This document shows, one piece after another, positions 12,673 to 24,852 of a stretch of 64,000 nt of DNA. Numbering within the stretch: position 1 is the first letter of the stretch; the number at the start of each line of letters is the position of its first letter. A program made the position numbers and the translations under genes. Below the pieces are notes generated by a model. It did not search any database. It had not been told where the DNA came from and worked only from the letters and a program-made list of their open reading frames with translations. Source of the stretch: Pseudorasbora parva (Eukaryota > Chordata > Actinopteri > Cypriniformes > Gobionidae); assembly GCF_024679245.1 (NCBI RefSeq), contig NC_090185.1, positions 22,195,973 through 22,259,972 of the forward strand. Direction: 5' to 3'.

Positions 12673-13378
12673 CACTGTAAACCTTAACACTCAAAATCAT
12701 GATTTAGTTTGAGTAGAGCCAACTCAAATTAAACAAATTAGTTCAAACAAATACACTTTGGAGTTTTCAAAACTGACACATTTGAAATAATCTGAATTGT
12801 TTCACTGTTTTGAGTTTTATGAACTTGTGTCTTTTTATTTAGACAGACTTAAATTTTACTGAAACAGGGCTGGAATTTATACTTCCCAGCATGCTTTGCC
12901 ATGACACTCAAAAGGGACAGTAAATGCCAAAATTAAGTGTTATATTATGTTTTTATTTTAAGTGGGAAATTTAGTAGTGTTTAATGTTTTGTTATGCTAG
13001 TTATAAGAGTTTTTGTTGGTGACGAGTGATAATGAGCTTAGTTTGAGAACAAATATATGTTAAATGTATTATATTGCTGTCCTCATTCAGCAAGTGCTAT
13101 GCTGTGCTAATGCTACCAAAGCATTGTCACCAATTAGCAAGGTTGCATTTATTAAATAAGCTAGTCAAGTTTCCACAACTAAAAATGTGATATTACATGA
13201 TATTTTTAAGTTAATGTATGGATATCAATGTATGGATTAGCTTACTTAAATATTTCAAGTTAAAGCAGTTAAAATGTATGATTACAAAATAAAAATCTGC
13301 AAGTTCTACATACTTAAACCTTACATTTCTTAACTTAAAAAACTGCCTGATTTGCCAACTTATTCGGGTTTACATTGG
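12673..13378. mobile_element. CACTGTAAA-type element, long variant
   Basis: It starts with cactgtaaacc and ends near tttacattg (about 13369-13377), an imperfect inverted match. The interior (aatctgaattgtttcactg, cagcatgctttgccatgaca, ctcaaaaggg) recurs at 23.53-23.68 kb, so this is a dispersed repeat. No coding potential is seen. Confidence 0.6.
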
Positions 13379-15014
13379 GAAATGGAATACTAGCAATATC
13401 ATACTATTTAATTCATACTGCTCAATATACACTGAATGCTGTATTATATTAAAATTGTGTACAACAGTATGCTACAGAAAACATTTAGTACAACAATCTT
13501 CTAATCTACATGATCTTATTAGCAAGTTTAATTCAGCTTTCAGTTGTATTGTCAGTTGTATTGCAAATAATTATTTTGCATTTTTAAAATAGTTTTATAT
13601 TTACATGTAATAACTTTGGGCAGTGTACTCAAATTACAGGAAGAAAAAAAACTGTTAAAGAAATAGTAAGATTATTGTTGCGTACTTTCCGAACATAACC
13701 TCTGAAGTTGAGTTTGCTGCGTTTTTGCATTTTCCTACTGTTGCATCATTGTTCTTTCATATGCTTTCTCACTTCATTTCCTCAGATTTTTCTCTCTCAA
13801 TATTTTCATCAATAATTGAGATTTTGAAGTCGCCATGAATAATGCACAACACATTGCTAACCATACAGTACATGCTCTGAGTCTCTAATTTAGGCTGTGA
13901 AAGTCTTTGTTCTGAACTATTAAGAGGACACTCAGTTCCACCGTTTTGCGTAAACAAAAATGCTTCATCAAATTTTCTTTATTCGTCTTTCTTTTCCCTT
14001 TCTGCTTGTGTTTTCTCCCCTTTCACACCAAATTCAATATTCGCTCCCTCTTCCATCGAGATTACATGCGTTTTTGACAAAGTCCTTTTGGTTGAAAGAA
14101 TCAACACAGAAACTGGGATAAGCACCAGTGCCTGACAGGGGGGATTTCACTCACGATCCTCTTGCTCCACAATGAAGCCCACAATCACACAAAATAATCC
14201 CATCTCCTTAAGAGTCAAAGCATTCTGAGCGGTCTGTGCATTGTGGCGACGTTTTCTTCATTTAAAAAAACCTTGTATTCCTTGACACTTGTTCTGGATG
14301 AAAATAGTGTTATATGCAAGTCAAATCCTGATATCTTTTTGGCTTTGCTGCTATTTTGTGTTTATGAGGTGCTGCAATAAAGCTCTATATAATTTTACAC
14401 CAATCTGTTTTTCTATAAATGTCCTCAGGTAATGAATATTGGCACTGCGCTGGTTTGTGAAATAACATGACTGAATTAAGCTATTGAATTTCACGGTTGT
14501 GATTAGTCATCAACTGTCAGCGTGAAACAATCACATTTCAATGACACGTTGAAAAGTTGTATTTGGAAGTCTGTCTGCATCGCATGTCGGCAGGTTTTTT
14601 TTGGGGGGGAGGTGTCAACTGTTACCTGAAGTATACAAATTTGCGCTAGGTTGCCCAAGTCTAGATTGTAGAAATCACTGGCACCAATGATCATAGGCTT
14701 ACAGTGCGTTTAGGAAACATTTATTTTTGGACTCATTTTAATAGATTACAGCATTCAAATTGCAGACACAAGCAGTGTGTTGCAGCATAGCAGACGTACA
14801 GTTTTTATTGCATAAAGGGCACTGAACTTAAATTTAGTAAAAACATTTTTGCAGTATACACTTTTATTAAACCAAATAGCATAACAAAATGAGCTACTTC
14901 CACACCCTACCCTTTTTGCAGAAAAAAAGACAGAATCCAGTCAAGTTAATAGATTAAAGCTACACTTTAGGATTTGGCTTCTGTTTTGTGTAAACTGATT
15001 AAAACTTGGATGTA
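13379..15014. other. No recognised gene or repeat
   Basis: A/T-rich sequence with short frames only. A T/G run (gttttttttggggggga) lies near 14594-14610. Nothing assignable was found. Confidence 0.5.
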
Positions 15015-17520
15015 CTGTTGTGCTCAAAAGTTTACACACCCCTGCAGAATCTGCAAAATTTTACTTATTTTAATAAAATAAGAGGGGTCATACAAAATTA
15101 ATGTTTTGTTTTATTTTATTTAGTACTGTCCTGTATAGGATATATAGCCCACAAGACAAAAAAAACGCTGAATTTATATAAATGACCCCGTTCACAAGTT
15201 TATGCACCCTTGATTCTTAATACTGTGTGTCCTTCCCTGGATGATCCACAACTGATTTTTTCTTGTAGTGAAGGTTGTTTATGAGTCCCTTGTTTGTCCT
15301 AAGCAGTTAAACTGCCCAATGTTCTTCAGAAAAATCCTTCGAGTCCTGCACATTCTTCATTTTTCCAGGATATTTAAAGTCTTTCCAGCTCAGTATGATT
15401 TTGAGATCCACCTTTTCACACTGAGGCCAACTGAGGGACTAAAACACAACTATTAAAAAAAGGTTCAAACATTCACTGATGCTCCAGACACAATGCATTA
15501 AAGGTAGGATAGGTAGGAATTGGTTAAAACACTTTTTTTTTCCAAATTTGTTAAAACTTTCTTTATATATGTCAATACATAATTAAAATGTAAGTACTCT
15601 GAAAAAGAAAGTATAAAAAATGAGTGTCTGTAGACCTCTCACAACTGTTTTAAAGACAGCTCATTATTTCCATTCACTCCACCTTCTCCCTTCTGGGCTC
15701 TCTCCAAAGCCACGCCCCCAAAACGCATGAACTTCACCGGCCGCTCAGCTGGAAGACGCATTATTTACCTCAGACAAGCAGTGTGCATGTAGTGAAATCA
15801 CATGTAATAAAACATCTAACTTTATCAGTATGAATATAAACACATAAGATGTCTTTTAGTACTCGCTATCAAGCTAGAATACCGGTACTGGTAAAGTTTA
15901 AAATATATTTTTGTTTGATTTGGTAACGAGCTAGTTATATTTATAAGGCAAAGCTAAAAACGGGTAGCATCATGTTTTTCCAATAACATCAGTTATACTG
16001 TGATGAAGATGAATTGCGTGTAAGATTCATAACATATTCTGTTTTGCATGTAAGAGTTTCCATGATGAAAGCATTGTTGATCAGTAGCAGCTAAAGCTAA
16101 CTTAGTTCTAAAAAAAAAGTTCCTGGATGCGGTGTACTAGCTTACACAGGCATTTTGTTATCTAAAGTTAATTTTGCGAAATTCAACATGACAGCGATCA
16201 ACTTGAGCTAAACATATTGAGTATTTATCATCTCTACTAATGGCGAAGTGTATAATATTGTAACTTTATGCTCAGTAATGTTATGTTAGCTATATTAGGC
16301 AGCTTCATGTGCTCTTGATACATGCTTAATGAAAACATAAACCAAAAAAATGTATAATCAAAATGAAAGATTACCTGTCCAGCAGAAAAACAGCCAGCTA
16401 TGAGTCGTTTTTCAGGTCCCTCAGTTCTCACCATCGTTGAAAAGCCACGCAGATATTTACTCGCCTATGATTTCTTTGTTTATCCAAAGACTTTCTGTGC
16501 ATTGCCTTTTCTCGTACTGTCTTCCTTTTTTGCATTGTTTGCCTTCGCTGACTGTAAAACCCTGCACTGTGAATTTTGAATGCTCTTCCTCTGCCATTAT
16601 TTTGCCTAGCCTCTTGAACTGCTCAAATCAAACGAGCGCACGCATGTGGGCAGATCTGTAGCGAAAGCGGTGGTCGCCATGGTAGCGAGAGAGAGTGACA
16701 GTCGCCCAAGCCAATCATTTGTTTCGTCCCAAACGAAAATAATGAGCGGTGTTTATTGCAGATTAAAAAGTCTAGATTCACTCGATTTTTATACTCTCCT
16801 TTTCAGATTGCTTACATTTTAATTATGTATTGCTATATAAAGAAAGTTGAAACAAATTTGGACAAAAGTGTTTTAGATCATTCCTACCTATCCCACCTTT
16901 AAGAGCTGGGGGGTGAAAACTTTTTGAATTTGACGATCAAGGTAAATTGTGTTTAATTTGTCTTCCAGGAAACATGCAAGTATCTTCATTCCGAAGGGCA
17001 GTATGAAATGACATTTTAAACAAAATAAGATTTTTTTTGACTTTTTAATCCTGTTCAAAAGTTTTCACCCCCCGGCTCTGAATTAATCATGTTTTCTTCT
17101 GGTGCATCAGTGAATGTTTGAACCTTTTTAAATAGTTGTGTTTGAGTCCCTCAAATGTCCTCCGTGTGAAAAGACGGATCTCAAAATCAAATAGTCACTG
17201 CTGGAGAGGGTTCAAATATGCAAACGATGCTGGAAAACTGAAGAATTTTCTGGACCTGGAGAACATTGGGCAGTTTAACTGCTAATGACAAATATAAAAA
17301 ATAAAATAAAAATAAAAAACAGCCGTGGATCATCCAGGGAACAACACAGTATTAAGAATCAAGGGCATGTAACATTTTGAACGGGTCATTTTTATAATTT
17401 CAGCTATTTTTTGTCTTGTGGACTATAAATATATTTTATGTAAAATATCTTATACCGAACAGTACTAAATTAAAAATAACATGCATTTTGTATGAAGGTG
17501 TACACTTTTGAGATCGGCTG
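15015..17520. mobile_element. Palindromic DNA element, split by a TTAA insertion
   Basis: TA flanks the element (15013-15014 and 17521-17522). The left arm (15015-15497) and right arm (about 17085-17520) are inverted copies. For example, cagtttaactgctaatgac near 17271 mirrors gtcctaagcagttaaactgc near 15296, and attcttaatactgtgtg near 15213 is mirrored near 17349. The original loop (16903-17085) is also inverted, with gggggtgaaaac facing gttttcacccccc. The terminus ctgttgtgctcaaaagttta matches an abundant fish repeat. No coding frame survives. Confidence 0.8.
15502..16898. mobile_element. 1.4-kb TTAA-target non-autonomous element
   Basis: TTAA lies on both sides (15498-15501 and 16899-16902). 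The inverted repeats exceed 100 bp: aggtaggataggtaggaatt at the left and aggtgggataggtaggaatg read from the right. Both then pass through the shared blocks caaatttgtt, aactttctttatata and caatacataattaaaatgta. The interior has no recognisable transposase. TTAA targets are typical of the piggyBac and Kolobok superfamilies, and the sequence here cannot decide between them. Confidence 0.88.
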
Positions 17521-17522
17521 TA

Positions 17523-18412
17523 AATAGGACGTCCCTCCAGATGTAAATTAGATTTCATGACAAACAAGTTTCTAATAGTTCTCAATTGTCTACTCCTGAT
17601 AACATAATTTAGAAGTACTCAGAAATCCCTTTATTTTCTGTATAGCTCTAAAGTTTGGTTATACTTGCAATGTGAAAACACTGAATCTTGCAGTTACGCA
17701 GGCAAGTTATGCATTGCTTACATTTTTGGTGTGGAACAGCTCCCCCCAGAACTTCATGAAATCAACCAAACATAGCTATAATATAATCAAAAACTTGACA
17801 TAAAACAGGCAAAACGGAGAACAAAAAGTTTGGGGTTGGAATACCAACAGCAAAACTTTTAAAACAATTATTCCTTTCCTTTGTTTTTCTTTTCACTTCA
17901 CTGTTTCCCACACCTCTGCCGCAATGTTTAAGTTCCCGTCGTGTAAGAATTCGCCACAACCCTCCCTGGAGGATGAGCCTGTTTACGCTTCACATCAAAT
18001 GCGCTTTTGAACCACTCCGACGACTCTCTGAACATCAGTAGACATATGTACACAGAACTGAATGCTGACTTATCAGTGTCTTGTGTTTGTTTGGTAAATA
18101 AAGCAGTTCTCTGGCAGGATCCTTCTAGGCCTGTACTCGTTTCTCATTTCATGGGTAGCATTGGTTATGTCTAGTGTTTTTTACATCGGGCATCAAGTGG
18201 GTACCTTGATGTTCTTTGTTACACAGAAGTAAACAGTACTGTGCTTTAAATCAAGCATAAAAAATGTATTAATGTTCTGATGATGTTCATGATTCATGAG
18301 CTGGTTATTTCCATTGAAATCAAAATCATAAAGCAGTGTAGAAACAGACAGCGTGACAATGCAGTTTTGATTTATGACTCTTATGAAGTTGGAGTCTGAA
18401 ACCTAAAAACCT
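17523..18412. other. No recognised gene or repeat
   Basis: Ordinary A/T-rich sequence. A 65-residue minus-strand frame at 17762-17959 has no recognisable features. Confidence 0.45.
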
Positions 18413-19299
18413 AGAACCTAAAAACTGGTTTTTAGTTATTCAAAAACTTTTTTGTGAAAATGTGCTTAAACTCCCCCAGTAGTCAATAATTATACCCCTT
18501 AAAAAGGACATATTTAAATGTTTTTTTCCTATGAAAAAAAATGTCTTCATGCCTTAAAATAGCTTGAATGTAACTACACCCTTTTAATATACGCAAAACC
18601 ATGAATATGCAAATGAGCCCCGTCTTCACTCGCTTAACTTTACAGTAGTAAACGCTGCAAGTGGCAATATATTATGTTGCGTTTCTGTCAATAGATCATC
18701 ATAAATACTACAAACTGCAGCTTTAATTCAGCCATGTATGTTTGAACCAGAATCTGATTCAGAAGAATAGATGGAAGAGTGGATTATACAGGCTCGTATA
18801 AAAGTTGATGGTGTATCAGAATGGTATTGCATTCTATTTATCGCTCTTCACAACATTGGACATATAAGGCAATTAATATGATTAGCCTTTTGCTTGAATA
18901 TGTAATCAAAGAGCTAATAATGAGTTGTTAATTTTACAAAAACCATGTTCATGTTCGCCATCTCAGAGTCAGACAGCTCCTTTCTAAAATGATCATCCTT
19001 AGAAACGCTTTGAACAACTCAGTAGAGAAAGGCATATAGTTTATCATAACATGATAAACATAATCCACCCACCACTATATTGCTAAATGTACCTGATTTT
19101 TCATATCAACAGAAAAATATAACGGGATAACCAGCCTTCTCCTGAGACTAACATGCTTTAGAGCAGTCATAGTTAATGATATGCTAAAGCCCGGCGCCCT
19201 CATGACGTGATTGGTAGTTTGTGACGTTAGAAACACAGTCGACTTCAAAACGTGTTTTTAAAATAGTTTTTTTTACTGCAGTTTTAAGGAGAAAATACT
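18413..19299. other. Possible decayed DNA transposon region
   Basis: Segments such as aaactcccccagtagtcaat, atatgcaaatgagccccgtc and gaaccagaatctgattcaga resemble interior pieces of cyprinid DNA transposons from memory. No termini or duplication were found, so this is only a suspicion. Confidence 0.25.
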
Positions 19300-19582
19300 C
19301 ACTGTTAAAAAAATATTTAAAAATAAAAAAAATTGAGAATCGACAACCTTTATTCAAATATTATTAAAGATTTTGTAAGCATATTGGGTAATTGTTTTAT
19401 TTGTGATGACGCAGTGAAACATGCCAAATTGTGCTATACAATACAATTTTGAGTTTCTATTTATTAAACCAATTTCCTTCATTGTATCAACTCAAATTTT
19501 TTATTTCAATAAACTCAAATGTTTAAGGCAACCAGGTTACTTACTTTTTAAATTAAACCAACAATTTTTTTTTTTTTTTAAA
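19300..19582. mobile_element. CACTGTAAA-family element, second copy
   Basis: It starts cactgttaaaa and shares the ordered landmarks of the 2843-3184 copy, through aaggcaaccaggttacttac and aaattaaaccaac. It ends in a T run and aaagtg, immediately at the boundary of the palindrome that follows. Confidence 0.75.
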
Positions 19583-20212
19583 GTGGCAGCATTCAGCAAT
19601 GATGTTGACTAATGAATTTGCACATGGTTTGTCTTAAAGCATATTAAATACACCACATAAACAACATTAAAAACTTGATTTTCACCACAGGGAGTCTTTA
19701 AAGGGTATCTTTGTCGATGTTTAATACGTTTTCTATACTATATGTAAATGAATAGAATGTGCTTTTCTCCATGTTACCAGCACTGAGATATTCCCATTTT
19801 ATTGTCAGTTAAAGACTTTTAACAGCTTTTGTGAGTAGGTGCGACTAGAGATCGCACTTCTGCATTTTTGTAGTCAGGAGTTGAAGTCAAGTTTTTCTAC
19901 CTTTTCTCAGTTTTTTCTAGTCATGTAGCATTGATTTTCAAAAAAAAAAGAGCCTTTCTACTGCATAGACAGCTGAGTTTTATTAAAAGTCCATCTTGCC
20001 AATGGCAAATTACTCCTTTAATCAATCTAACTCCCTTTGCTGAAGCTAATAGCTCAAAATAAACATTCCTTACATAGAAACATATATATAGAAAACGTAT
20101 TAAACAATAACAAAGTTACCCTATAAAGACGCCCTGTGGTGAAAATCAAGTTTTTTATGTTGTTTATCTATGTGGTGTAATTAATATGATTTAAATTGCT
20201 GAATGCTGCCAC
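19583..20212. mobile_element. Palindromic element with about 150-bp inverted arms
   Basis: The left arm begins gtggcagcattcagcaat and the right arm ends with its reverse complement at 20195-20212. The arms also share acaccacata, aaaacttgattttcaccaca and taatacgttttctata in inverted order. The unpaired interior (about 19750-20060) has no coding frame. The flanks are also inverted, because the CACTGTAAA-family terminus appears on both sides. Confidence 0.82.
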
Positions 20213-20250
20213 TGTAAAAAAAAAAAAAATGTTGGTTTAATTTAAACCAA
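20210..20250. mobile_element. Inverted terminus of the CACTGTAAA family
   Basis: cactgtaaaaa, an A run and tgttggtttaatttaaacca mirror the right end of the 19300-19582 copy. Only the terminus is visible. The sequence then changes to ctgaatgtctacctta. Confidence 0.65.
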
Positions 20251-20343
20251 CTGAATGTCTACCTTATACTATTCCTATTTCCCTGATTTTTTCTATGACA
20301 ATTTTCATCCGTGTTGGCATCTGCTGAATGTCTACCTTATACT
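20251..20343. repeat. 20-bp direct repeat pair
   Basis: The motif ctgaatgtctaccttatact occurs at about 20250 and again at about 20324, spaced by roughly 73 bp. It may mark a local duplication or a short deletion-prone pair. Confidence 0.75.
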
Positions 20344-20345
20344 GT

Positions 20346-22555
20346 AGGGTTTGATCAGTCGCACAACCTTTGACATCAACAACAAAAGATATGAAGCGTT
20401 TTCAATGCGGCCTGGCATCATCAAATTTTGCTCTTTTTTAGAAGAATTTATATCTGCGGTCAGCAGTGTACGACCCCCTTTTTTAGGCCTTGCTGGAAAC
20501 ATCACTCTGATGTTTGTAATGATGGCTGGAAAAGATTTGGTGGCGAAAAGAAAACGGCTTCTAATGAGCTAACAGCAACAAAACACATGATTTTGTTTTC
20601 CTTTCTATCCACGACTCCTCTCGCATTTCCGAACAAAAATAAATCCTTGTTAGAGGAGTTTGTCTAGCAGAATACACAAGCAAAATCCTCCAATCAGCCT
20701 ACGGTGTTTTGAAAAACAAACAGAGGAGACATGCTGAACTCCTAAAAGGTGCAGATTTTGTCACGCATAAGTCAGGGGTCGAGTTTGAAAAGGCTTTGGT
20801 TCATGGTTGACTGGTCTTCTGTGGCTGGCTGCCTGCTGTTAAAAACACACTAAATTTCACAAAGGAGAGGTCTGAGAAGTGGGCAAACAGATGACTGCTC
20901 TTTCAAAAAGGTTGAAGGGGGCATTTCACTGAAGCTGTGCTTCAGGAACCAGCTTGAAGGTCAAACCAAAATGGCCATGTGCCGGCAGCTAATGCCTGTG
21001 GTGTGTGGTCAGCAGTATTGCACCCATTCACAGTCTTCACACAAAGGGAATTGCCTCAGTTTCCTGTGCTGGGGACAGTACCCGGTTTCTGCTCATCGCT
21101 TTTCTTTTTTCTTTTTTTGCAGGTTAAGAGTGCATTGTTTTGCCGGCCTTTCTCAGCCTCCGTGGGTTGATGTGTCAGCGGATGAAGCGCTCCGGTCTTG
21201 ACTGCAAAGGTCAAAATCTAACAGGAGGAAATGGCCTTCATGTACATGTGCATGGCTTTGTTCTAGCCTCTGCTAAATTTAGCACCCAGAACTGCCTACT
21301 ACAATTCTTATCTTTACTATATCTGACATGTAAATTCACAATGGTGCTACGTCACGGCTGTCCTTTGGCTCGCCGGTAACGTCCATTTACATACGGCGTG
21401 TCCCGCTTATTTGCCTGCGGGCTGTTTTAGCTTCGCCGCGTGTCGTCACGGCGTGCCATCTTTTTTATTCCCTTTTTTGAACAGACACTTTTATTGCGAT
21501 GGCTTCCCTCCCAGGCCTGGCATGCCTGCAGCTCCCTCCTATATCGCCACTGGCCAGATTCCCAGCCTGTGTACTCTGGCAGAGTGGCCCTGAAGCGTCA
21601 GCCGCTTCCTTGCAAAAGTAGCAGCCAAAACCGTTAGTCACCAGCCCCGCTGTGACACAGTGATGGCTGAAAGGGCCTGAGGCCAGGCCTGAAGAGGTGG
21701 CTCCTCGACTGTATGCGTGCGGCTGATTTCCGGAGGAGGGAGCTTGGCAAGTCGAACACCTATATCAACATTTTTCAGAAGCAGGGATGTGAACAATGAG
21801 GGGTTTTCAGCACCGGGTTCTCCTGTAAAGGCTGACGAGGTGACAATGAGTCACTCTGCGGTGCACCGGACGACTCTAAAGCTTCCAGCGCCCTAGTCGG
21901 ACGTTAGACCTCTTGTTGACTTTGAAACCCAACCCGCATCTGATGCAGGCGCTTTGTAACTGCATATCCGCTGTGATGCAGTTTGACACGGCAAATCTGA
22001 GAAGAAAGAAAAACAAAAATGCAGCGGGGCATCATGCAACGCAGCAAAGTTGTGTCAACGAAGTCGAAGGGACGGAGTCGGATGGAGGCGCAGGGCGGGT
22101 TTGTTATGACACCAAACAAGGGGCCCTCTGGAAAAACAGATAAAAGTGGAAACCAGAGACGAGGAAGCGCACAAACGAAGAATAAATAACATCCAGCCGT
22201 TAGAATAATATCCACCTATAAATTCTCAGCGATGTCTTGCTAACTAATTTATGTTAGCAATAATACAAAACCGGCATGAATGGTTGGTCCAAAAAAGGTC
22301 AGCTTCAAAACACAACAGTTCATTGTAAATGCTAAGCAAAAATGCAAATGATTTTCCATCCGGTTTTCTAGCAAATTCTTACTATCCTGTTTGACATATA
22401 AAACATATAATTGGAGCGTATGCATATTTAAAATACTGGGTTTACACAGTCATTTGTGTGAAATCTGCATACAAATGTTGCCAACAATATATCATGATTC
22501 ATCAATAATTTTTTATACAAAATGTATTCTAAATTTAGGAACACCGTAAACCAAA
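20346..22555. other. Single-copy block, CpG-richer than its surroundings
   Basis: No repeat was recognised. The stretch at about 20950-22140 has many CpG sites (for example cggcgtgtcccgc, ttcgccgcgtgtcgtcacgg) in a window that is otherwise A/T-rich. Frames up to 103 residues on both strands lack recognisable domains. A pyrimidine tract with tttttttgcag at about 21110-21121 resembles a 3' splice site, but the downstream frames are short and unconvincing. Confidence 0.4.
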
Positions 22556-22559
22556 AATC

Positions 22560-23415
22560 AGATACTCTGGTTGGCCTTTAAGTGGGTTAAAATGAAATTA
22601 AGTGACATGTTAAGGAATTTGTCCTCTGCATTTAACCCATCTAAGAAAGTGCACACACACTTTAGGAGTAGTGAGTGAACACAAACACACTGCAAACCGT
22701 GGACACACACACCCGGAGCAGTGGGCAGCCATTTTTGCAGTGGCGTCTGGGGGAGGGATTAGCCACTTTTCCACTGTCAGCCAGTACGAGCCAGGGCTTT
22801 CAACTGGCTGGGATGGGTAAATAGCCTCGGACTAGCACCAAGCCCAAAACCTTTACTAACTTCACTAAAACCCACCTGTAACACGCCTATCTGGAACAAC
22901 GTTACAAAGCCCCACAATTTTACCAACAAATGGAAGTTTTATCAGAAAACTAATCAAAATAAAAAATAAAAAAAATCGATGGAAACTAGTGGAATAGCAA
23001 AACGAACATGATAAAAGCGACCGTTTGTTGGCATTTTCGTTGTTTATAAAGATTTAAAAGCCAAGCATCAATGTTTTACCACATTTTTACAATAATACGT
23101 GATGATTTTTATTATTATTTTAAATGTCTTTAATGTTAGCTGGTATATAAAATCACAACTCAATCCCCAGTTGGCCCGCTCTGGACCAAGGTATTCAGCA
23201 GGCAAAACAAAACCTTAGCCGTTGGCCCCGAGGAAGCCCAGACAAAGCCCCGGAAGTGACAGTGGAAACACAACTTGCCCTGACACGCACTAGCTCACTC
23301 GCTTTTGGAGGTTAGTTGCCTTGCTCAAGGGCACCTTAGTCATTTCCTGCCAATAATGAGAATCGAACCCACAACTTCGGGATACCAGTCTTACACTTAA
23401 ATCATAAGGCCACAA
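22560..23415 (-). repeat. tRNA-headed SINE-like repeat, interrupted
   Basis: Read on the minus strand, gttgtgggttcgattctcat (about 23365) is a polymerase III B-box context preceded by gtggccttatgatttaag, so this is a tRNA-like head. The body continues as gcccttgagcaaggc and, beyond an insertion, as agtgggcagccatttttgca and gtgcacacacactttaggag (written on + strand). This order is common in fish genomes. A likely foreign segment occupies about 22762-23266. Confidence 0.55.
22762..23266. mobile_element. Probable insertion inside the SINE-like repeat
   Basis: The left side reads ttttccactgtcagccag. The right side, read inwards, gives gtttccactgtcacttccg, so about 15 bp are shared as inverted ends. 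The interior (ccaagcccaaaacc ... agcccagacaaagccccgg) differs from the flanking SINE-like sequence. No clear target duplication was found. Confidence 0.5.
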
Positions 23416-23439
23416 CTGTTCATTTGCATTTTTCAACTT

Positions 23440-23975
23440 TTCAACAATTAGGGTAAACTTAAATTAATCAAACTAATTTAATCAAATGAACTTTTATGTG
23501 TAAGTTTAGAACTTTCTTTTGAGTTCACCAAACTGAATTCTAATCTGAATTGTTTCATCGTTTTGAGTTTTATGAATGTATTTCTTTTCATTTAGACACA
23601 CTTACATTCACCTGAAACTGGGCTGGGATTTTTTATATCCCAGCGTGCTTTGTCATGACACTCAAAAGGCAGACACGAGACTCTAAAGGCTAAAATGAAA
23701 TGTTATATAATGTTTTTTGTGCATGAATAGTGTAAGAGGGAGATTTATTAGTGTTTAATGTTTTGCTTATTTTGAAAAAAAAAATTGGTTATGTTTTTTT
23801 TTTTTCCGGGGTTACCACCATGGTGACGAGTGAAGCATGAACTTGGTTTAAAATTGATGCACTCAAATATTTACAAAATAAAAATCTTCCGGTTCTACTT
23901 TAAATTTTAGATGTAACTGATTACCTAATTTTTTTGATTTTTGCCAGCTTAAAAATGCAGATACATGTACAGCTG
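23440..23975. mobile_element. Copy of the 12673-13378 repeat
   Basis: Shared ordered blocks are aatctgaattgtttcat, gttttgagttttatgaa, gaaactgggctggga, cccagcgtgctttgtcatga and cactcaaaagg. The ends are eroded, so the limits are approximate. Confidence 0.6.
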
Positions 23976-24849
23976 GCTTATGGGATGTCTATATTTAAAG
24001 TGTTTATTGCTGCATGTGCTTTCATGCAAGAGAGCATCATAAGCTCTAAAGGAAAAGTTGTGTGGTGTGGAAAACCTTTAGGTGGAGATTGTGTGGGAGT
24101 GTTTTGCTAACATTGGGCATGCAGTCACTCATTTAGAATACTCCCAATCCATTAACATCGCAACGAGGTTAAGACAGACTCATGTGCGTATACATGTGTT
24201 GTGAATTAGGCCAAAATTACTTTTCTTGAAAAGTTCTTCTGTGTATATAGAGACGAATAGTTCACACAATCATTGTTGTATAAGACCCAATGTTAATCAC
24301 AAAACAACATACCAACCTGAGCCCTTATTTGTATTGCGTATTTACGATTTCACACCGCCGTCATACATCCAAATGTGGGTAAATTAGTGGGACAGTGTAT
24401 AATGACTTTCATGAGGGTGTGTTTAAGGTCAGGACCCTTGTGTGTGTTGACACAGCTGCTGTGGGGGCACTGCGGAAGAAAGACAGGGAAGTTCATGTAA
24501 AGCTTGCCTGAGCTCAGGGTCAGGGCCAATGTAATGCATGTGCATTAAATCTGGCATTTCAGCTTTTCCACAATTAACATATTGGCTTCCTGGATTTGGA
24601 ATATATGTTGCATTACCAAAGTAATGTGGATAAGGTTGTGTTTGTGTAAGTTTTGTGCTGCATTTCAAAGCTCATTTGTCCAGATTCATCTCTCAACATG
24701 GCCCTCATCGCTGTCACCGGAGCGGCGCCTGTCTATAGCGTTAAAAGCAAGGAAGTGAAGTGGAGATTGCGTGCTCATCAGTTTTTGAGCTTAACCACTA
24801 TTGACCTTTGTCCTTCACAAACTTCCTGTAGGTATGTAATGTAGAATAT
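23976..24849. other. No recognised gene or repeat
   Basis: Single-copy-looking sequence. A 79-residue minus-strand frame at 24429-24668 shows no recognisable domain. Confidence 0.45.
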
Positions 24850-24852
24850 CTG

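Noticed and set aside
21105..21379. Host exon after a polypyrimidine-AG site
   Set aside because: The downstream frames are short, lack recognisable protein similarity and have no matching donor that could be identified with confidence.
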